Positions 1-8,649 of a stretch of DNA of 59,564 nucleotides are shown piece after piece; positions within the stretch are counted from its first letter, which is position 1, and the number at the start of each line of letters is the position of its first letter. The notes beneath the pieces were generated by a model that saw nothing but the letters and a program-made list of their open reading frames with translations, searched no databases and was not told the DNA's origin. Both the position numbers and the translations under genes were made by a program. This DNA comes from DASSNR01 sp036278935 (GTDB lineage: Bacteria > Gemmatimonadota > Gemmatimonadetes > Gemmatimonadales > Gemmatimonadaceae): positions 1-59,564 of the forward strand of contig DASUKA010000171.1 of NCBI GenBank assembly GCA_036278935.1, given 5' to 3'.

Positions 1-1008
1 GTGCCGGAAGAGTCGATGTCGCTGGAGGAAGGGCTGAAGGTCACGGACATCGTGAAGGCGGGGAGCCCGGTGCACGGCATGTACATCATGGGGGAGAACC
101 CGATCATCTCGGACCCCGATGTGTCGCACGCCGAGCAGTGGTTCCACGACCTGGAATTCATGGTGGTGCAGGACCTCTTTCTCACCGAGACAGCGCGCTA
201 CGCGGACGTGGTCTTCCCGGGCGCCTCGTTCGCCGAGAAGGATGGGACGTTCGTAAACACCGAGCGGCGCATCCAGCTGGTGCGCAAGGCGGCGGAGCCG
301 CCGGGCGAGGCGCGCGCCGACATCGACATCCTGATCGAGCTCTCGCGACGGCTCGGGCTGTACGCGCCGTTCGAGAGCGCATCCGACGTGATGGACGAGA
401 TCGTACGCGTCACGCCGTCATGGGCCGGCGTATCCTACGCACGGCTGGAGGGCAACGGGCTGCAGTACCCGGTGAAGGACGCCACGCACCCGGGCACCGA
501 CTTCCTGTTCGCCGACCGCTTCCCCACCGCCGACGGGAAGGGGACACTGGTGCCGGTGGAGTTCCTGCCGCCGGCCGAGCTGCCGGACGAGGAGTATCCG
601 TTCTTCATGAACACGGGGCGCCAGCTCTATCACTGGCATACGGGCACGATGTCGCGCCGCTCCACGGGACTCGACTCGCGCGAGCCGACGCCCATTGTGG
701 AGATCTCGCCCGACGATGCGCGCGAGCTGGGGATCGACGACGGCGATCCGGTGCGCGTGACGTCGCGCCGGGGAAGCGTGGAGCTCTCGGCGCGCATCTC
801 GCCGCGCGTGGCGCACCGGCAGGTCTTTCTCCCCATGCACTACCGCGAGGCGGCGGCGAACCTGCTCACGAACCCCAAGCTGGATCCGTACGCGGGGATT
901 CCGGAGCTCAAGGTGTCGGCGGTACGGGTGGAGGCGGTCAACCCGACCGCGAAGGCGAGCGCGTGGGAGGAGCGGTCGCGGGGGATGCTGGTGGCGGGGG
1001 ACGACTGA
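1..1008 (+). CDS. fdhF: Formate dehydrogenase alpha subunit, C-terminal part (5' truncated by window)
   Basis: The frame is open from the first base, so the true start lies upstream and only the last 335 residues are present. It is the C-terminal part of a molybdopterin (bis-MGD) oxidoreductase: the segment around residues 60-95 (TARYADVVFPGASFAEKDG followed by GTFVNTERRIQ) is typical of formate dehydrogenase alpha and related NuoG-like chains. Residues about 195-320 form the molybdopterin-dinucleotide-binding barrel (NTGRQLYHWHTGTMSRR, then GDPVRVTSRRG). The catalytic Cys/Sec region and Fe-S domains lie outside the window. The expected role is oxidation of formate, fitting the C1 metabolism suggested by the methanol dehydrogenase block downstream. 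A NuoG-type or other CISM subunit cannot be fully excluded without the N-terminus. Confidence 0.85.
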   Translation: MPEESMSLEEGLKVTDIVKAGSPVHGMYIMGENPIISDPDVSHAEQWFHDLEFMVVQDLFLTETARYADVVFPGASFAEKDGTFVNTERRIQLVRKAAEPPGEARADIDILIELSRRLGLYAPFESASDVMDEIVRVTPSWAGVSYARLEGNGLQYPVKDATHPGTDFLFADRFPTADGKGTLVPVEFLPPAELPDEEYPFFMNTGRQLYHWHTGTMSRRSTGLDSREPTPIVEISPDDARELGIDDGDPVRVTSRRGSVELSARISPRVAHRQVFLPMHYREAAANLLTNPKLDPYAGIPELKVSAVRVEAVNPTAKASAWEERSRGMLVAGDD

Positions 1009-1191
1009 GGGAGATCGATCGAGCGCGCTGAACGCTACGGCCGCGCCGCCGTGTGCAACGGCGATGCAGTGCCCTGGCATCCCGCCGCACCGGACGCCAC
1101 TTTTCCACCGCGCCCCGCTCCCGTTCCCGGGCAGAGGGGCGCGGCTTCGTTGTGAGTCACTCTCAATCCTCCATTAGGAGCACACAACCGC

Positions 1192-2217
1192 GTGAAAGCG
1201 CTGGTAAAGGAATCGGCCGCCCCCGGCTTCGCGCTGCGGGATGTGCCGGTTCCCACGATTCATGACGCCGAAGTTCTCATCCGCGTGCGGCGGGCCGGCG
1301 TCTGCGGCACGGACGTTCATATCTACAACTGGGACAGCTGGGCGCAGGGACGCGTGCATCCGCCCATCGTGGTCGGGCACGAGTTCGCGGGCGAGGTGGC
1401 CCAGGTCGGCGGGCTGGTGGAACACGTCACCGTCGGCGACCGCGTGACCGCTGAGGGACACATCGTGGATGGCACCTGCATGCTCTGTCGCACCGGGAAC
1501 GCGCACGCATGCCAGCACACGCGTGTGATCGGCGTGGACCGCGACGGCTGCTTCGCCGAGTACATCGCCATGCCGGCCACGAATGTGTGGCCGCTGGACG
1601 ACGCCATCTCGTTCGACATCGGCGCGATCCACGACCCCATGGGGAACGCGTTCCACACCGCGCTCACGGCGCAGATTCCTGGCGCGGTGGTGCTCATCAC
1701 CGGGTGCGGACCTATCGGGATCTTCGCCGCCGGCATCTGCCGCGCCGCGGGCGCCGCGCATATCATCGCCTCCGATGTCAACGACACTCGGCTCGCGCTC
1801 GCCAGCACCATGGGTGCGCACGAGGCGGTGCACCCGGACGAGGTGGCCGACGCGGTACGGCGTGCCACGGGCGACCTGGGCGTGGACGTGGTGCTCGAGA
1901 TGTCGGGCGTTCCCTCCGCCATCCACCAGGCGTTCGCGCTCGTGCGGCCGGCTGGCCGCGTGCAGATGCTCGGCGTACCCGCCAGACCCATGGAGTTCAA
2001 CTTCGCCACCGAGCTGGTGTTCAAGGGCGTGACGGTCTACGGGGTGACGGGACGCCGGATGTACGACACATGGCATCAGATGACGCGCTTCCTTCGCTCC
2101 GGCACTTTCGATCCGACTCCCGTGATCACGCATCGCTTTCCGCTCGAATGCGCCGACGAGGCGATCCGCGCCATCACGTCGGGAGAAGCGGGGAAGGTGA
2201 TTTTCGAGATCGCATAA
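1192..2217 (+). CDS. tdh: L-threonine 3-dehydrogenase
   Basis: This is a 341-residue zinc-dependent medium-chain dehydrogenase that oxidises L-threonine to 2-amino-3-ketobutyrate with NAD+. The N-terminus (MKALVKE), catalytic-zinc Cys38 in GVCGTDVHIYNWD, HEFAGEV, and the nucleotide-binding GCGPIGIF match Tdh throughout, and the length is normal for the family. The start is GTG at 1192; the only purine-rich candidate ribosome site (AGGAG near 1175) is rather far upstream. In the structural-zinc loop the first of the usual four cysteines appears to be Asp (VDGTCMLCRTGNAHAC), leaving three. kbl follows 162 bases downstream, which is the usual partner and supports the call. The 183 bases before the gene hold no recognisable feature. 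Confidence 0.95.
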   Translation: MKALVKESAAPGFALRDVPVPTIHDAEVLIRVRRAGVCGTDVHIYNWDSWAQGRVHPPIVVGHEFAGEVAQVGGLVEHVTVGDRVTAEGHIVDGTCMLCRTGNAHACQHTRVIGVDRDGCFAEYIAMPATNVWPLDDAISFDIGAIHDPMGNAFHTALTAQIPGAVVLITGCGPIGIFAAGICRAAGAAHIIASDVNDTRLALASTMGAHEAVHPDEVADAVRRATGDLGVDVVLEMSGVPSAIHQAFALVRPAGRVQMLGVPARPMEFNFATELVFKGVTVYGVTGRRMYDTWHQMTRFLRSGTFDPTPVITHRFPLECADEAIRAITSGEAGKVIFEIA

Positions 2218-2228
2218 CGCGAAGCGAC

Positions 2229-2375
2229 GTGAGTGATGGGTTATGAGTTGTGGGTCATGAGCTCTGAGCCGTGAGCTCCGGGTCTGAGAGGTAAACGCCC
2301 TGGCTGCCCACCGCCGCCGCACCCAAAACCCGTCACCCAAAACCCACAACCCAAAACTCACACCTCACACCCCTT
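2229..2375. repeat. Inverted heptad-repeat element between tdh and kbl
   Basis: The left arm (2229-2284) is eight consecutive degenerate 7-mers of consensus NTGRGYY. The right arm (2320-2375) is eight 7-mers of the reverse-complement type (RRCYCAN), so the arms are equal in length (56 bases) and inverted. The 35-base centre is GC-rich. Five CCC runs at 7-base spacing (2322-2352) give a G-quadruplex pattern on the minus strand. The right arm ends four bases before the kbl ATG and occupies the place where a ribosome-binding site would be. Confidence 0.8.
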
Positions 2376-2379
2376 ACTC

Positions 2380-3588
2380 ATGTCCATCAACACTCGCTTC
2401 CGCGATCAGCTTCAGGGCGCGCTCGACCAGTTCAAGCAGGAGGGCGTGTACAAGCGGCTCAACCACCTGGAGTCGCCGCAGTCCGCCCATGTGCAGATGG
2501 AAGGACGGGGCGATGTGCTGATCCTCTCCTCGAACAACTATCTGGGACTCTCGGATGAGGGTGCGGTGGTTCAGGCGGGCAAGCATGGACTCGACCAGTT
2601 CGGCGCCGGCACCGCGAGCGTGCGCTTCATCTGCGGCACCTTCACGGTCCACCGGGATCTGGAACAGGCGCTCGCGCGCTTCGTGGGGTGCGAGGCATCG
2701 ATGAGCTACGTGTCGGCGTGGAACGCCAACGAGGGGCTCACGTCGACGATCATCGAGGGCGAGGACGTCGTGATCTCGGATGCGCTCAACCATGCATCCA
2801 TCATCGACTCCATCCGTCTGGCGAAGGCGATCACCAAGTGTACCACTGCAGTCTACAAGCACTCCGACATGGACGACCTGCGCGCGCGACTGGAAGCGGC
2901 GAAGAGCGCGCGCCGGCGGCTCATCTGGACCGATGGCGTCTTCTCCATGGAGGGCGACATCGCCAGGCTGCCGGAGATCCTCGAGCTGGCTCGGCGCTAC
3001 GATGCCATCGTCGCCGTGGACGACTCGCACGGCTCCGGCGTGCTGGGCAAGATGGGGCGCGGCGCGGCGGAGTTCCACGGGGTGCTGGGCGAGGTGGACG
3101 TCATCACCTCCACCCTGGGGAAGGCGCTGGGAGGCGCCGCGGGCGGATTCACCGCCAGTACGAGCGCACTGGTGGACTACCTAGTGCAGCGCTCACGCCC
3201 GCAGCTCTTCTCCAACGCGCTGCCGCCCACGGTGGCGGCAAGCGCGCTGGCCGCCGTCGAGTTCGTGGAGCAACACCCGGAGCGGGTGGCGTTGCTGCGC
3301 GACAACGCGGCGTACTTCCGCGGCGCGATCTCCGAGGCGGGGTTCAAACCGCTGGCGGGCGATACGCCCATCGTCCCGATCATTGTCGGCGAGACGGCGC
3401 TCGCCATAAAAATGAGTGAGATGATGCTGGACGAAGGGATCTTCGTCACCGGCTTCGGCTATCCGGTGGTGCCGCAGGGCCATGCGCGCATCCGCTGCCA
3501 GCTCTCGGCCAGCCACACGCGCGCCGATCTCGACTTCGCCGTGGAGGCGTTCAAGAAAGTGGGGAAGAAGCTGGGGATGGTGAGGTAA
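2380..3588 (+). CDS. kbl: Glycine C-acetyltransferase (2-amino-3-ketobutyrate CoA ligase)
   Basis: A 402-residue PLP enzyme of the alpha-oxoamine synthase family that cleaves 2-amino-3-ketobutyrate with CoA to glycine and acetyl-CoA, completing threonine breakdown started by Tdh. Seen: SSNNYLGLS near residue 50, the VDDSHGSG aspartate region near 212, and the PLP lysine in TSTLGKALGGAAGG near residue 245. Length and order of motifs match Kbl. The start ATG at 2380 is preceded by C/A-rich repeat rather than a Shine-Dalgarno sequence, so translation may be weak, leaderless from an internal promoter, or coupled in an unusual way. An alternative alpha-oxoamine synthase (biotin or serine palmitoyl type) is unlikely given the adjacent tdh. 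Confidence 0.95.
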   Translation: MSINTRFRDQLQGALDQFKQEGVYKRLNHLESPQSAHVQMEGRGDVLILSSNNYLGLSDEGAVVQAGKHGLDQFGAGTASVRFICGTFTVHRDLEQALARFVGCEASMSYVSAWNANEGLTSTIIEGEDVVISDALNHASIIDSIRLAKAITKCTTAVYKHSDMDDLRARLEAAKSARRRLIWTDGVFSMEGDIARLPEILELARRYDAIVAVDDSHGSGVLGKMGRGAAEFHGVLGEVDVITSTLGKALGGAAGGFTASTSALVDYLVQRSRPQLFSNALPPTVAASALAAVEFVEQHPERVALLRDNAAYFRGAISEAGFKPLAGDTPIVPIIVGETALAIKMSEMMLDEGIFVTGFGYPVVPQGHARIRCQLSASHTRADLDFAVEAFKKVGKKLGMVR

Positions 3589-3591
3589 GAG

Positions 3592-3744
3592 TACGTCAGT
3601 CGGTCAGGCTGGCAGACGACAGGGTGGAGGGAGTCGGGTGTGGGATGTCAGGAAACTGCCTGGGTGAGAGGAGCTTTCTGCCCGCCCACCCTAGACCCTA
3701 CACCCGCCTCCCTACACCCCAGTCTAGTGACTCACTGACCCACT
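3592..3744. repeat. Composite inverted octad/heptad element between convergent genes
   Basis: The left arm holds octads near 3592-3615 (core GGTCAG) and then heptads at 3621-3648 (RGGGNGT type). The right arm holds the mirror order: heptads at 3685-3720 and octads at 3721-3744 (reverse complement AGTGGGTC, AGTGAGTC). The element sits between kbl (plus) and the HIRAN gene (minus), where a bidirectional terminator would be expected. CCC runs at 7-base spacing on the plus strand give a G-quadruplex pattern on the minus strand. The TAG stop of the HIRAN gene (3724-3726) and its last codons lie inside the right arm. Confidence 0.78.
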
Positions 3745-4080
3745 CCCAGAGCACCGAAGCTGCACGATCACCCGGCGCCAACTCGCCACATCGTCGGTGC
3801 CGATCTTCTCCACGCGCGCGCTGCACCGGCCGCCGGCCAGCATGAAGGGCACCAGCCAGCGCGACAGCTCGAACGGGAGGTGCCCCACCACGTCCCCGCC
3901 GCTCGCATGGACCCACACCGCCGGATTGTCCGTGCCCGGGGGATCAGGCACCAGGATGAGCGAGTCGCCGGCGCTCAGACGGTGGACCACCTCCATGCGG
4001 CGCCCGAACACCGTTCCGTAGACCGCACTGCGAAAGCGCTCGGCGCTCGGGGGAACTTCCGGTAACCTCATAGTATCCAC
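3724..4080 (-). CDS. HIRAN-domain protein
   Basis: A 118-residue protein whose central part (about residues 20-105) resembles a stand-alone HIRAN domain: LVPDPPGTDNPAVWVHASGG followed by DVVGHLPFELSRWL is the characteristic conserved-Asn, strand, then G-x-L/VP-x-E-L pattern. HIRAN domains are found alone or fused to SNF2 helicases and are thought to bind DNA ends or damaged DNA; the function of stand-alone bacterial copies is not settled. The last eight residues (GSGSVSH after SGS) are encoded by the adjacent intergenic repeat, which also provides the stop codon, so the ancestral C-terminus has probably been replaced. Start at 4080; a second Met three codons in is equally possible. Not in an evident operon. 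Confidence 0.6.
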   Translation of the reverse strand: MDTMRLPEVPPSAERFRSAVYGTVFGRRMEVVHRLSAGDSLILVPDPPGTDNPAVWVHASGGDVVGHLPFELSRWLVPFMLAGGRCSARVEKIGTDDVASWRRVIVQLRCSGSGSVSH

Positions 4081-4317
4081 GCTCCGGGGTTCGATAGGGA
4101 GTCGCGTCCCCTCCTGGCAACCTCGCCAGCGCGCGGGCCGAGGTCAAGAACGCCACCGCCCGATAGCCTCTGCGTGACCACCACGGCAGGCCCATCGTCC
4201 CTCCCATGAGCTTGCGGGCGGAGCTACGTCCCGAACGGGGGCGAGGCGCGGCGGGATCTCCCGGTGCCCCCTCCCGCAAACAGTCGGCCTTCCTTCTTCC
4301 CAACGAGGAATCTCTCC

Positions 4318-4959
4318 ATGCGCACGATCCGGTGGATGGCTTCCGGGCTCGCCCTCGTGGCGTTGATGCCCGCCATCGGCGCGGCCCAGTCAGGGCGCCT
4401 CTTCAAGAACTCCTGGTTCTGGGGCGCGAAAACCGGCCTGCTCTCGTACTCGACCAATACGGGGAGCAAGGGTATACGGCCGATGGTCGGCGCGGAGTGG
4501 CTGATCACCGCCTCGCGGGGCGCGCTCTACCTCTCGGGTGATCAGACATTCTTCAACGCGAACTCGTCCATCGTGGGCAGCAGCGGCCAATCCTATATGG
4601 TCGGCATCCACGACCTCCGCCGTTACACGGCTGCCCTGCTCGCCTTCCCCGCCTCATATGGGATGCTGCATCCCTACGGCGGCGTCGGAATGTCGATCAA
4701 CATCATTCGGTCGGCGACCGTGCAGGATCCGGTCGCGGCGGGAGACGAGACGCTCGTTGCCGCGGAGCTCCAGGATGAGAAGAGCCGAGCGTCCTTCATC
4801 GCGCTGGCGGGGCTGCAGGTGCAGTACCAGCGCTTCTCGGTCTTCGGACAGGTAACGTACATGCCCACGGAAAACGGCTTTCTGCTGAACGCCCGCCCCA
4901 GCTATCTGCTCGAGGCCGGCATCCGGTTCAACGTGAGCTCGGCGCAGGATCGGCCGTAA
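4318..4959 (+). CDS. Putative outer-membrane beta-barrel protein
   Basis: A 213-residue secreted protein. The ATG at 4318 was chosen because a clean signal peptide starts there (MRTIRWMASGLALVALMPAI, cleavage after IGAAQ) and a GAGGA ribosome site lies about 10 bases upstream; an in-frame Met 18 codons earlier would only add a non-hydrophobic leader. The mature part alternates aromatic and small residues and ends in a strand-like segment (YLLEAGIRFNVSS), as in small eight-stranded OmpA/OmpW-like barrels. I recognise no specific family. Its 3' end overlaps the convergent dipeptidase gene by 32 bases. Confidence 0.65.
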   Translation: MRTIRWMASGLALVALMPAIGAAQSGRLFKNSWFWGAKTGLLSYSTNTGSKGIRPMVGAEWLITASRGALYLSGDQTFFNANSSIVGSSGQSYMVGIHDLRRYTAALLAFPASYGMLHPYGGVGMSINIIRSATVQDPVAAGDETLVAAELQDEKSRASFIALAGLQVQYQRFSVFGQVTYMPTENGFLLNARPSYLLEAGIRFNVSSAQDRP

Positions 4960-6127
4960 GCACGTCGCCGAGCAACCGCAGGACGTTCCCGCCAAGGATC
5001 TTGCTCACGCTCGTGTCGTCGTAGCCGCGATCCACGAGCGCCTGAGCGATGCGGGCGAACGCCGTGACATCCTCCATCTGCGCGGGCACGGCGCTGATCC
5101 CATCGAAGTCGCTCCCCAATCCCACATGATCGATACCGGCCACGTGGGCAACGTGGTCGATGTGATCCACCAGCACGCGCAACGGCACCGGCGCGATGGC
5201 CGCCAGCCGGGCGACCCGCGCTGCATGGGCGCGCTCTACGCCGGGCTCGTTGGCCACCGGTGACTTCGCCGGCGTGGCCGCGGCGAGCTCCGCGTCCGCC
5301 ACTTCCACATCGTGCCGGTAGCGATCGTCGATGAAGCGCGGATAGAAGTTGATGCACACCACCCCGCCACGCGCCGCCAGAGCGCGGAGCTGGTGATCGC
5401 GCAGGTTGCGCGGATGATCGCTCAGCGCGCGCGCACTCGAATGCGATGCGATGACCGGCACGGATGACGTGTCCAGTACGTCGGCAAACGTCGCATCGGA
5501 GACGTGGGAGACATCCACGAGCATGCCGAGCCGATTCATCTCCCGGATGACGCCACGGCCGAACTCCGTGAGGCCGCCGGTACGCGTGCCGCCCACGCCA
5601 ATCGACGAGCCCGCCCACGGGTTGCCGTTGTTCCAGGTGAGGGTGAGGTAGCGCGCACCGCGGGTGTAGAGGGTATGGAGCTTGTCGAGCGAGCCCTCGA
5701 TGGCATGTCCGCCCTCCACTCCGATGCCGATGGCGATCTTCCCCACTTGCTTGGCGCGCCGCACGTCGGCAGCTGTCGTCGCCGCCAGCAGGGTGTCAGG
5801 ATGCCTGCGCACGAGCGCATGCACCACGTCGATGGAAACGAGGGCCCGCGCGAACGATCCATCCGGTTCCATCGTGGCATACGTGGCGCCGACCCACGCC
5901 GCGAACCACTGCGCCGTGAGGCCGGACTCCACGAGCCGTGGCACATCGGTGTGCCCTTCCGCACACGTATGCCGCTGGCCGGGATCGTAGTCGTCGTCGA
6001 GCACCTTGGTGGGCATGTCGTTGTGCATGTCGATGACGATGGATCCGCGGTACAGATCCCAGACGCGGTCGGAGACCCCGGCCGGCTTGATGGCGCTATC
6101 GGACATGAGCGGTCTCGAGATGGACAT
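4928..6127 (-). CDS. Membrane dipeptidase (peptidase M19 family)
   Basis: A 399-residue amidohydrolase-fold enzyme of the renal dipeptidase family, which hydrolyses dipeptides (and D-amino-acid-containing dipeptides in bacteria) with a binuclear zinc centre. Seen: metal ligands in IDMHNDMP, the bridging Glu in GVEGGHAI, the His of VDVSHVSD, the His of VIASHSSARALSDHPRN, and the Asp in HVGLGSDFDG near the C-terminus, all in family order. There is no signal peptide at the chosen start, so a cytoplasmic location is likely; a second Met at 6106 could also serve. It is convergent with the barrel gene and is followed on the minus strand, after 33 bases, by the upstream DNA glycosylase gene, so co-transcription with that unit is possible. 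Confidence 0.92.
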   Translation of the reverse strand: MSISRPLMSDSAIKPAGVSDRVWDLYRGSIVIDMHNDMPTKVLDDDYDPGQRHTCAEGHTDVPRLVESGLTAQWFAAWVGATYATMEPDGSFARALVSIDVVHALVRRHPDTLLAATTAADVRRAKQVGKIAIGIGVEGGHAIEGSLDKLHTLYTRGARYLTLTWNNGNPWAGSSIGVGGTRTGGLTEFGRGVIREMNRLGMLVDVSHVSDATFADVLDTSSVPVIASHSSARALSDHPRNLRDHQLRALAARGGVVCINFYPRFIDDRYRHDVEVADAELAAATPAKSPVANEPGVERAHAARVARLAAIAPVPLRVLVDHIDHVAHVAGIDHVGLGSDFDGISAVPAQMEDVTAFARIAQALVDRGYDDTSVSKILGGNVLRLLGDVLTADPAPSSR

Positions 6128-6160
6128 CGAACGGAGTGGGCACCGCTCGCGCGCGGCGCC

Positions 6161-6820
6161 TCATGTGTGGCGTGATCGCCTGCGACCGCCATGGCGAGGA
6201 GCGCGTGAGACGAATGGGCTCTCCGTCACCAGCCAGCGCAACGGCCAGTCGGCCGCACGGGTGATGCCAATGCGCGGCGTGACGGTCACGTGCTGGTCAC
6301 TCACCGCTTTGCCCCGACAGATCATGAGCGGCGGCTCCGCGAGCGACACGCCATTGAAGCGATCGGTAATGCCGAGTGCCGCGCACAACTTTCCCGGCCC
6401 ATTCGTGAGATCGCGATCGCCGCGCGGATGGTGCCGCCGCGCGCGCATGAGCTCCAATCCTTCCAGCGGCTCGAGCGCACGCACGAGCACCGCGCTTGGC
6501 AGACCGGCCGCGCGTGTGACAGCGTTCACGCACCAGTGCGCGCCGTAGATGAAGTAGACGTACGCGGTGCCTGGCGGGCCGTAGAGCGGACTGGTGCGCG
6601 CGGTGAGCCCCGCTGCCGCATGGCATGCGGGGTCGTGCTCGCCCAGGTACGCTTCCGTTTCAACGATGCGGCCCGCTGCGGCGCCCTCGGGCGACTCACA
6701 GAGCAGGATGGCGCCGAGCAGCTCGCGGGCGACGCGCTCCGTATCGCGGTCGTAGAAGGACGGGGCGAGGGGCGGGCCGAACGACGAACGCCGCGCGGGG
6801 TGCGCGGCGTTCGTGCTCAC
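6161..6820 (-). CDS. 3-methyladenine (alkyladenine) DNA glycosylase, AAG/MPG family
   Basis: A 219-residue protein matching the AAG/MPG family of base-excision glycosylases that remove alkylated and deaminated purines. Family signatures seen: ARELLGAILL, the catalytic-Glu segment VETEAYLGEHDPACHA, the intercalating-loop region GTAYVYFIYGAHWCVNAVT, VLVRALEPLEG, and GPGKLCAALGI near the C-terminus. It starts with GTG at 6820 and overlaps the stop of the NYN-LOTUS gene by four bases (GTGA), so translation is probably coupled to it. It is the last gene of a three-gene overlapping unit. Confidence 0.93.
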   Translation of the reverse strand: MSTNAAHPARRSSFGPPLAPSFYDRDTERVARELLGAILLCESPEGAAAGRIVETEAYLGEHDPACHAAAGLTARTSPLYGPPGTAYVYFIYGAHWCVNAVTRAAGLPSAVLVRALEPLEGLELMRARRHHPRGDRDLTNGPGKLCAALGITDRFNGVSLAEPPLMICRGKAVSDQHVTVTPRIGITRAADWPLRWLVTESPFVSRAPRHGGRRRSRHT

Positions 6821-8649
6821 GACTCGCTCTCCGGAGCAGCCGGCGGTGCCGCCGTCTTCTTCCGGGCTCGTGACCGGCGTGGTTTTGGCTTTGGCTTCGC
6901 CGGTGCGGCCTCGTCGGGCGCCGATTGTGCTGTGGGAGCGGCCTGCACTGCCGCCGACGCCTCCTCCTGAGCCGCGGCGGCAGGCGCGGTGCGCGCTCGC
7001 GTGGCGCGGCGTGACGTCGCCTTCTTGGCAGTCCCACTTTTCTTCTTGGCGGCCGTCTTGCGCGATGTTCGCGCCGGCGGCGATGGCACTTCCTCTTCGG
7101 TTGGGGCTGGCGTGATGCCGGCGGGCGGAGGCGGTGCGGCAAGAGGCTCGGACCCAGTGGGCACGTTGCTCACCACGCCCACGGCAAGCAGCTCGGGCGG
7201 CACGACGGCGGCCGACGCCGCGCCGCGGCCGGCACCGCGGTGTCGCATGCCGCGGCGCGGCGCGGCGGGTGCACCACTCGTTGCCACGCCGTCGGCGGGC
7301 GTCGCGGCCGCCGCAGCCACGGCTGGCCGCTCCGCGCCCGCTGCAGGCTCGGCCACCGGCAGCACATCGTAGCCGCCGTCGCGCTCGTGCAGACCGAGGA
7401 GCCCCGCCGCGTGCATATCGCGCAGGATGCGCGGGAAATACCGGTCGCTCAGCGTTTCGCTGTCGCGACCGAGCAGAGTGCGGGCCTCGCTGCGGACATC
7501 GGCGGCCGGGATGGCCTCCGCGGCACCGTGCGAGAGCGCGTCCACCGCCTGGCGCACGAGGGAGAACGCCTCGTCGCGCGTCAACCGCTCACCGACGGGC
7601 TGCGCCTCCACACCGGCAGCCGGCGTCGCTGCGGCGGGCGCCACTGTGGCGGGCGCTACCGGCACAACGGTCTCCTCAGCGGGCGCCGCACGCGGCGCTT
7701 CACGCTCGTGCCGCCCGCGTCCGCCACGGCCGCGCCGGCTTCGCCGGCCATTCTCCGAGGGCTCGCGCGGCGCTTCGGGCGCTGCCGCGCCGGCGGCTCG
7801 CTCCTCCTCCGCGCCAGCCACATCCACTTCCAGCTGGCCGTTGCCCAGTCGCGCCACGGACAACAGCCCGCGCTGGGCCGCCTCCTGTACGAAGCGCGAG
7901 AACTTGGCCATGCCCAGGTCCTTCTCGTCGAACGATGCGTCGATCTCCTGCATCACCTGCTTGAGCCGGTCGGCGCGCATGACATCGCCGTTGCGCTTCA
8001 TGCGCTGCACCGCCTCCGCGACCAGCTCCCATGGATCGCGCTTGGTCGTTTCCTCCTCGCCCGACTTCACGAGGCCCGCGAGCGCGTTGTAGCTGTAGTA
8101 CTCATCGCAATTCATCACGAGCAGGTCGCTCGAGGATTCGCGAATACCCACGCCGATCACATACTTGCCGTATTCCTTGAGCTTGATCACCAGGCTCGAG
8201 AAGTCGGAATCGCCCGAGAGGAGAATGAAGGTGCCGATCTCGGGGCGTGTGAACACCAGCTCCAGCGCATCGATAGCGAGGCGGATGTCGGTGGCGTTCT
8301 TCTTGGATGGGCCGTACGCGGGAGCGTAGATGAGATCGATCGACGACTCGGTGAGCGGCACGATGTACTGCGGGTAGCGGCGCCAGTCCGCATATGCGCG
8401 CTGGACGGCCACCTTTCCTCTGATGATCTCGGAGGAGAGGAGCGTCTTGAGCTCCGTCTGGAGATCCGAGCGGATCCCCATCGTCACGTTGTCGAAGTCG
8501 ATCAGCAGCGCGGCATTGGGCGCCGAAACGAACGGGGCGGCATGGACAAGGGACGCCGCCAGCGGCGCATGGACATGCGCTTGCGGGCCGCGGTGCACGG
8601 GGACGGCGGGAGCATGCGTGATGGCCGTCCGGGCATTTCGTGGAGTCAT
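6817..8649 (-). CDS. NYN-domain (PIN-like) nuclease with LOTUS/OST-HTH domains and histone-H1-like tail
   Basis: A 610-residue protein. Residues about 45-190 are a NYN/LabA (PIN-like) domain with the acidic residues of the predicted RNase centre in LLIDFDNVTMG, ATDIRLAIDAL and LLSGDSDFSSLV. Two winged-helix OST-HTH/LOTUS-like segments follow (about 205-285 starting DPWELVAEAVQRM, and about 385-460 around DRYFPRILRDMHAAGL), separated by an Ala/Pro/Arg-rich linker. The last 150 residues are Ala/Lys/Pro/Arg-rich (AAKKKSGTAKKATSRR, KPKPKPRRSRARKK) like histone H1 tails. The ATG at 8649 was chosen because AGGA precedes it by seven bases and it overlaps the ligase stop by four (ATGA). Predicted role: nucleic-acid-binding RNase; target unknown. 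Confidence 0.85.
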   Translation of the reverse strand: MTPRNARTAITHAPAVPVHRGPQAHVHAPLAASLVHAAPFVSAPNAALLIDFDNVTMGIRSDLQTELKTLLSSEIIRGKVAVQRAYADWRRYPQYIVPLTESSIDLIYAPAYGPSKKNATDIRLAIDALELVFTRPEIGTFILLSGDSDFSSLVIKLKEYGKYVIGVGIRESSSDLLVMNCDEYYSYNALAGLVKSGEEETTKRDPWELVAEAVQRMKRNGDVMRADRLKQVMQEIDASFDEKDLGMAKFSRFVQEAAQRGLLSVARLGNGQLEVDVAGAEEERAAGAAAPEAPREPSENGRRSRRGRGGRGRHEREAPRAAPAEETVVPVAPATVAPAAATPAAGVEAQPVGERLTRDEAFSLVRQAVDALSHGAAEAIPAADVRSEARTLLGRDSETLSDRYFPRILRDMHAAGLLGLHERDGGYDVLPVAEPAAGAERPAVAAAAATPADGVATSGAPAAPRRGMRHRGAGRGAASAAVVPPELLAVGVVSNVPTGSEPLAAPPPPAGITPAPTEEEVPSPPARTSRKTAAKKKSGTAKKATSRRATRARTAPAAAAQEEASAAVQAAPTAQSAPDEAAPAKPKPKPRRSRARKKTAAPPAAPESES

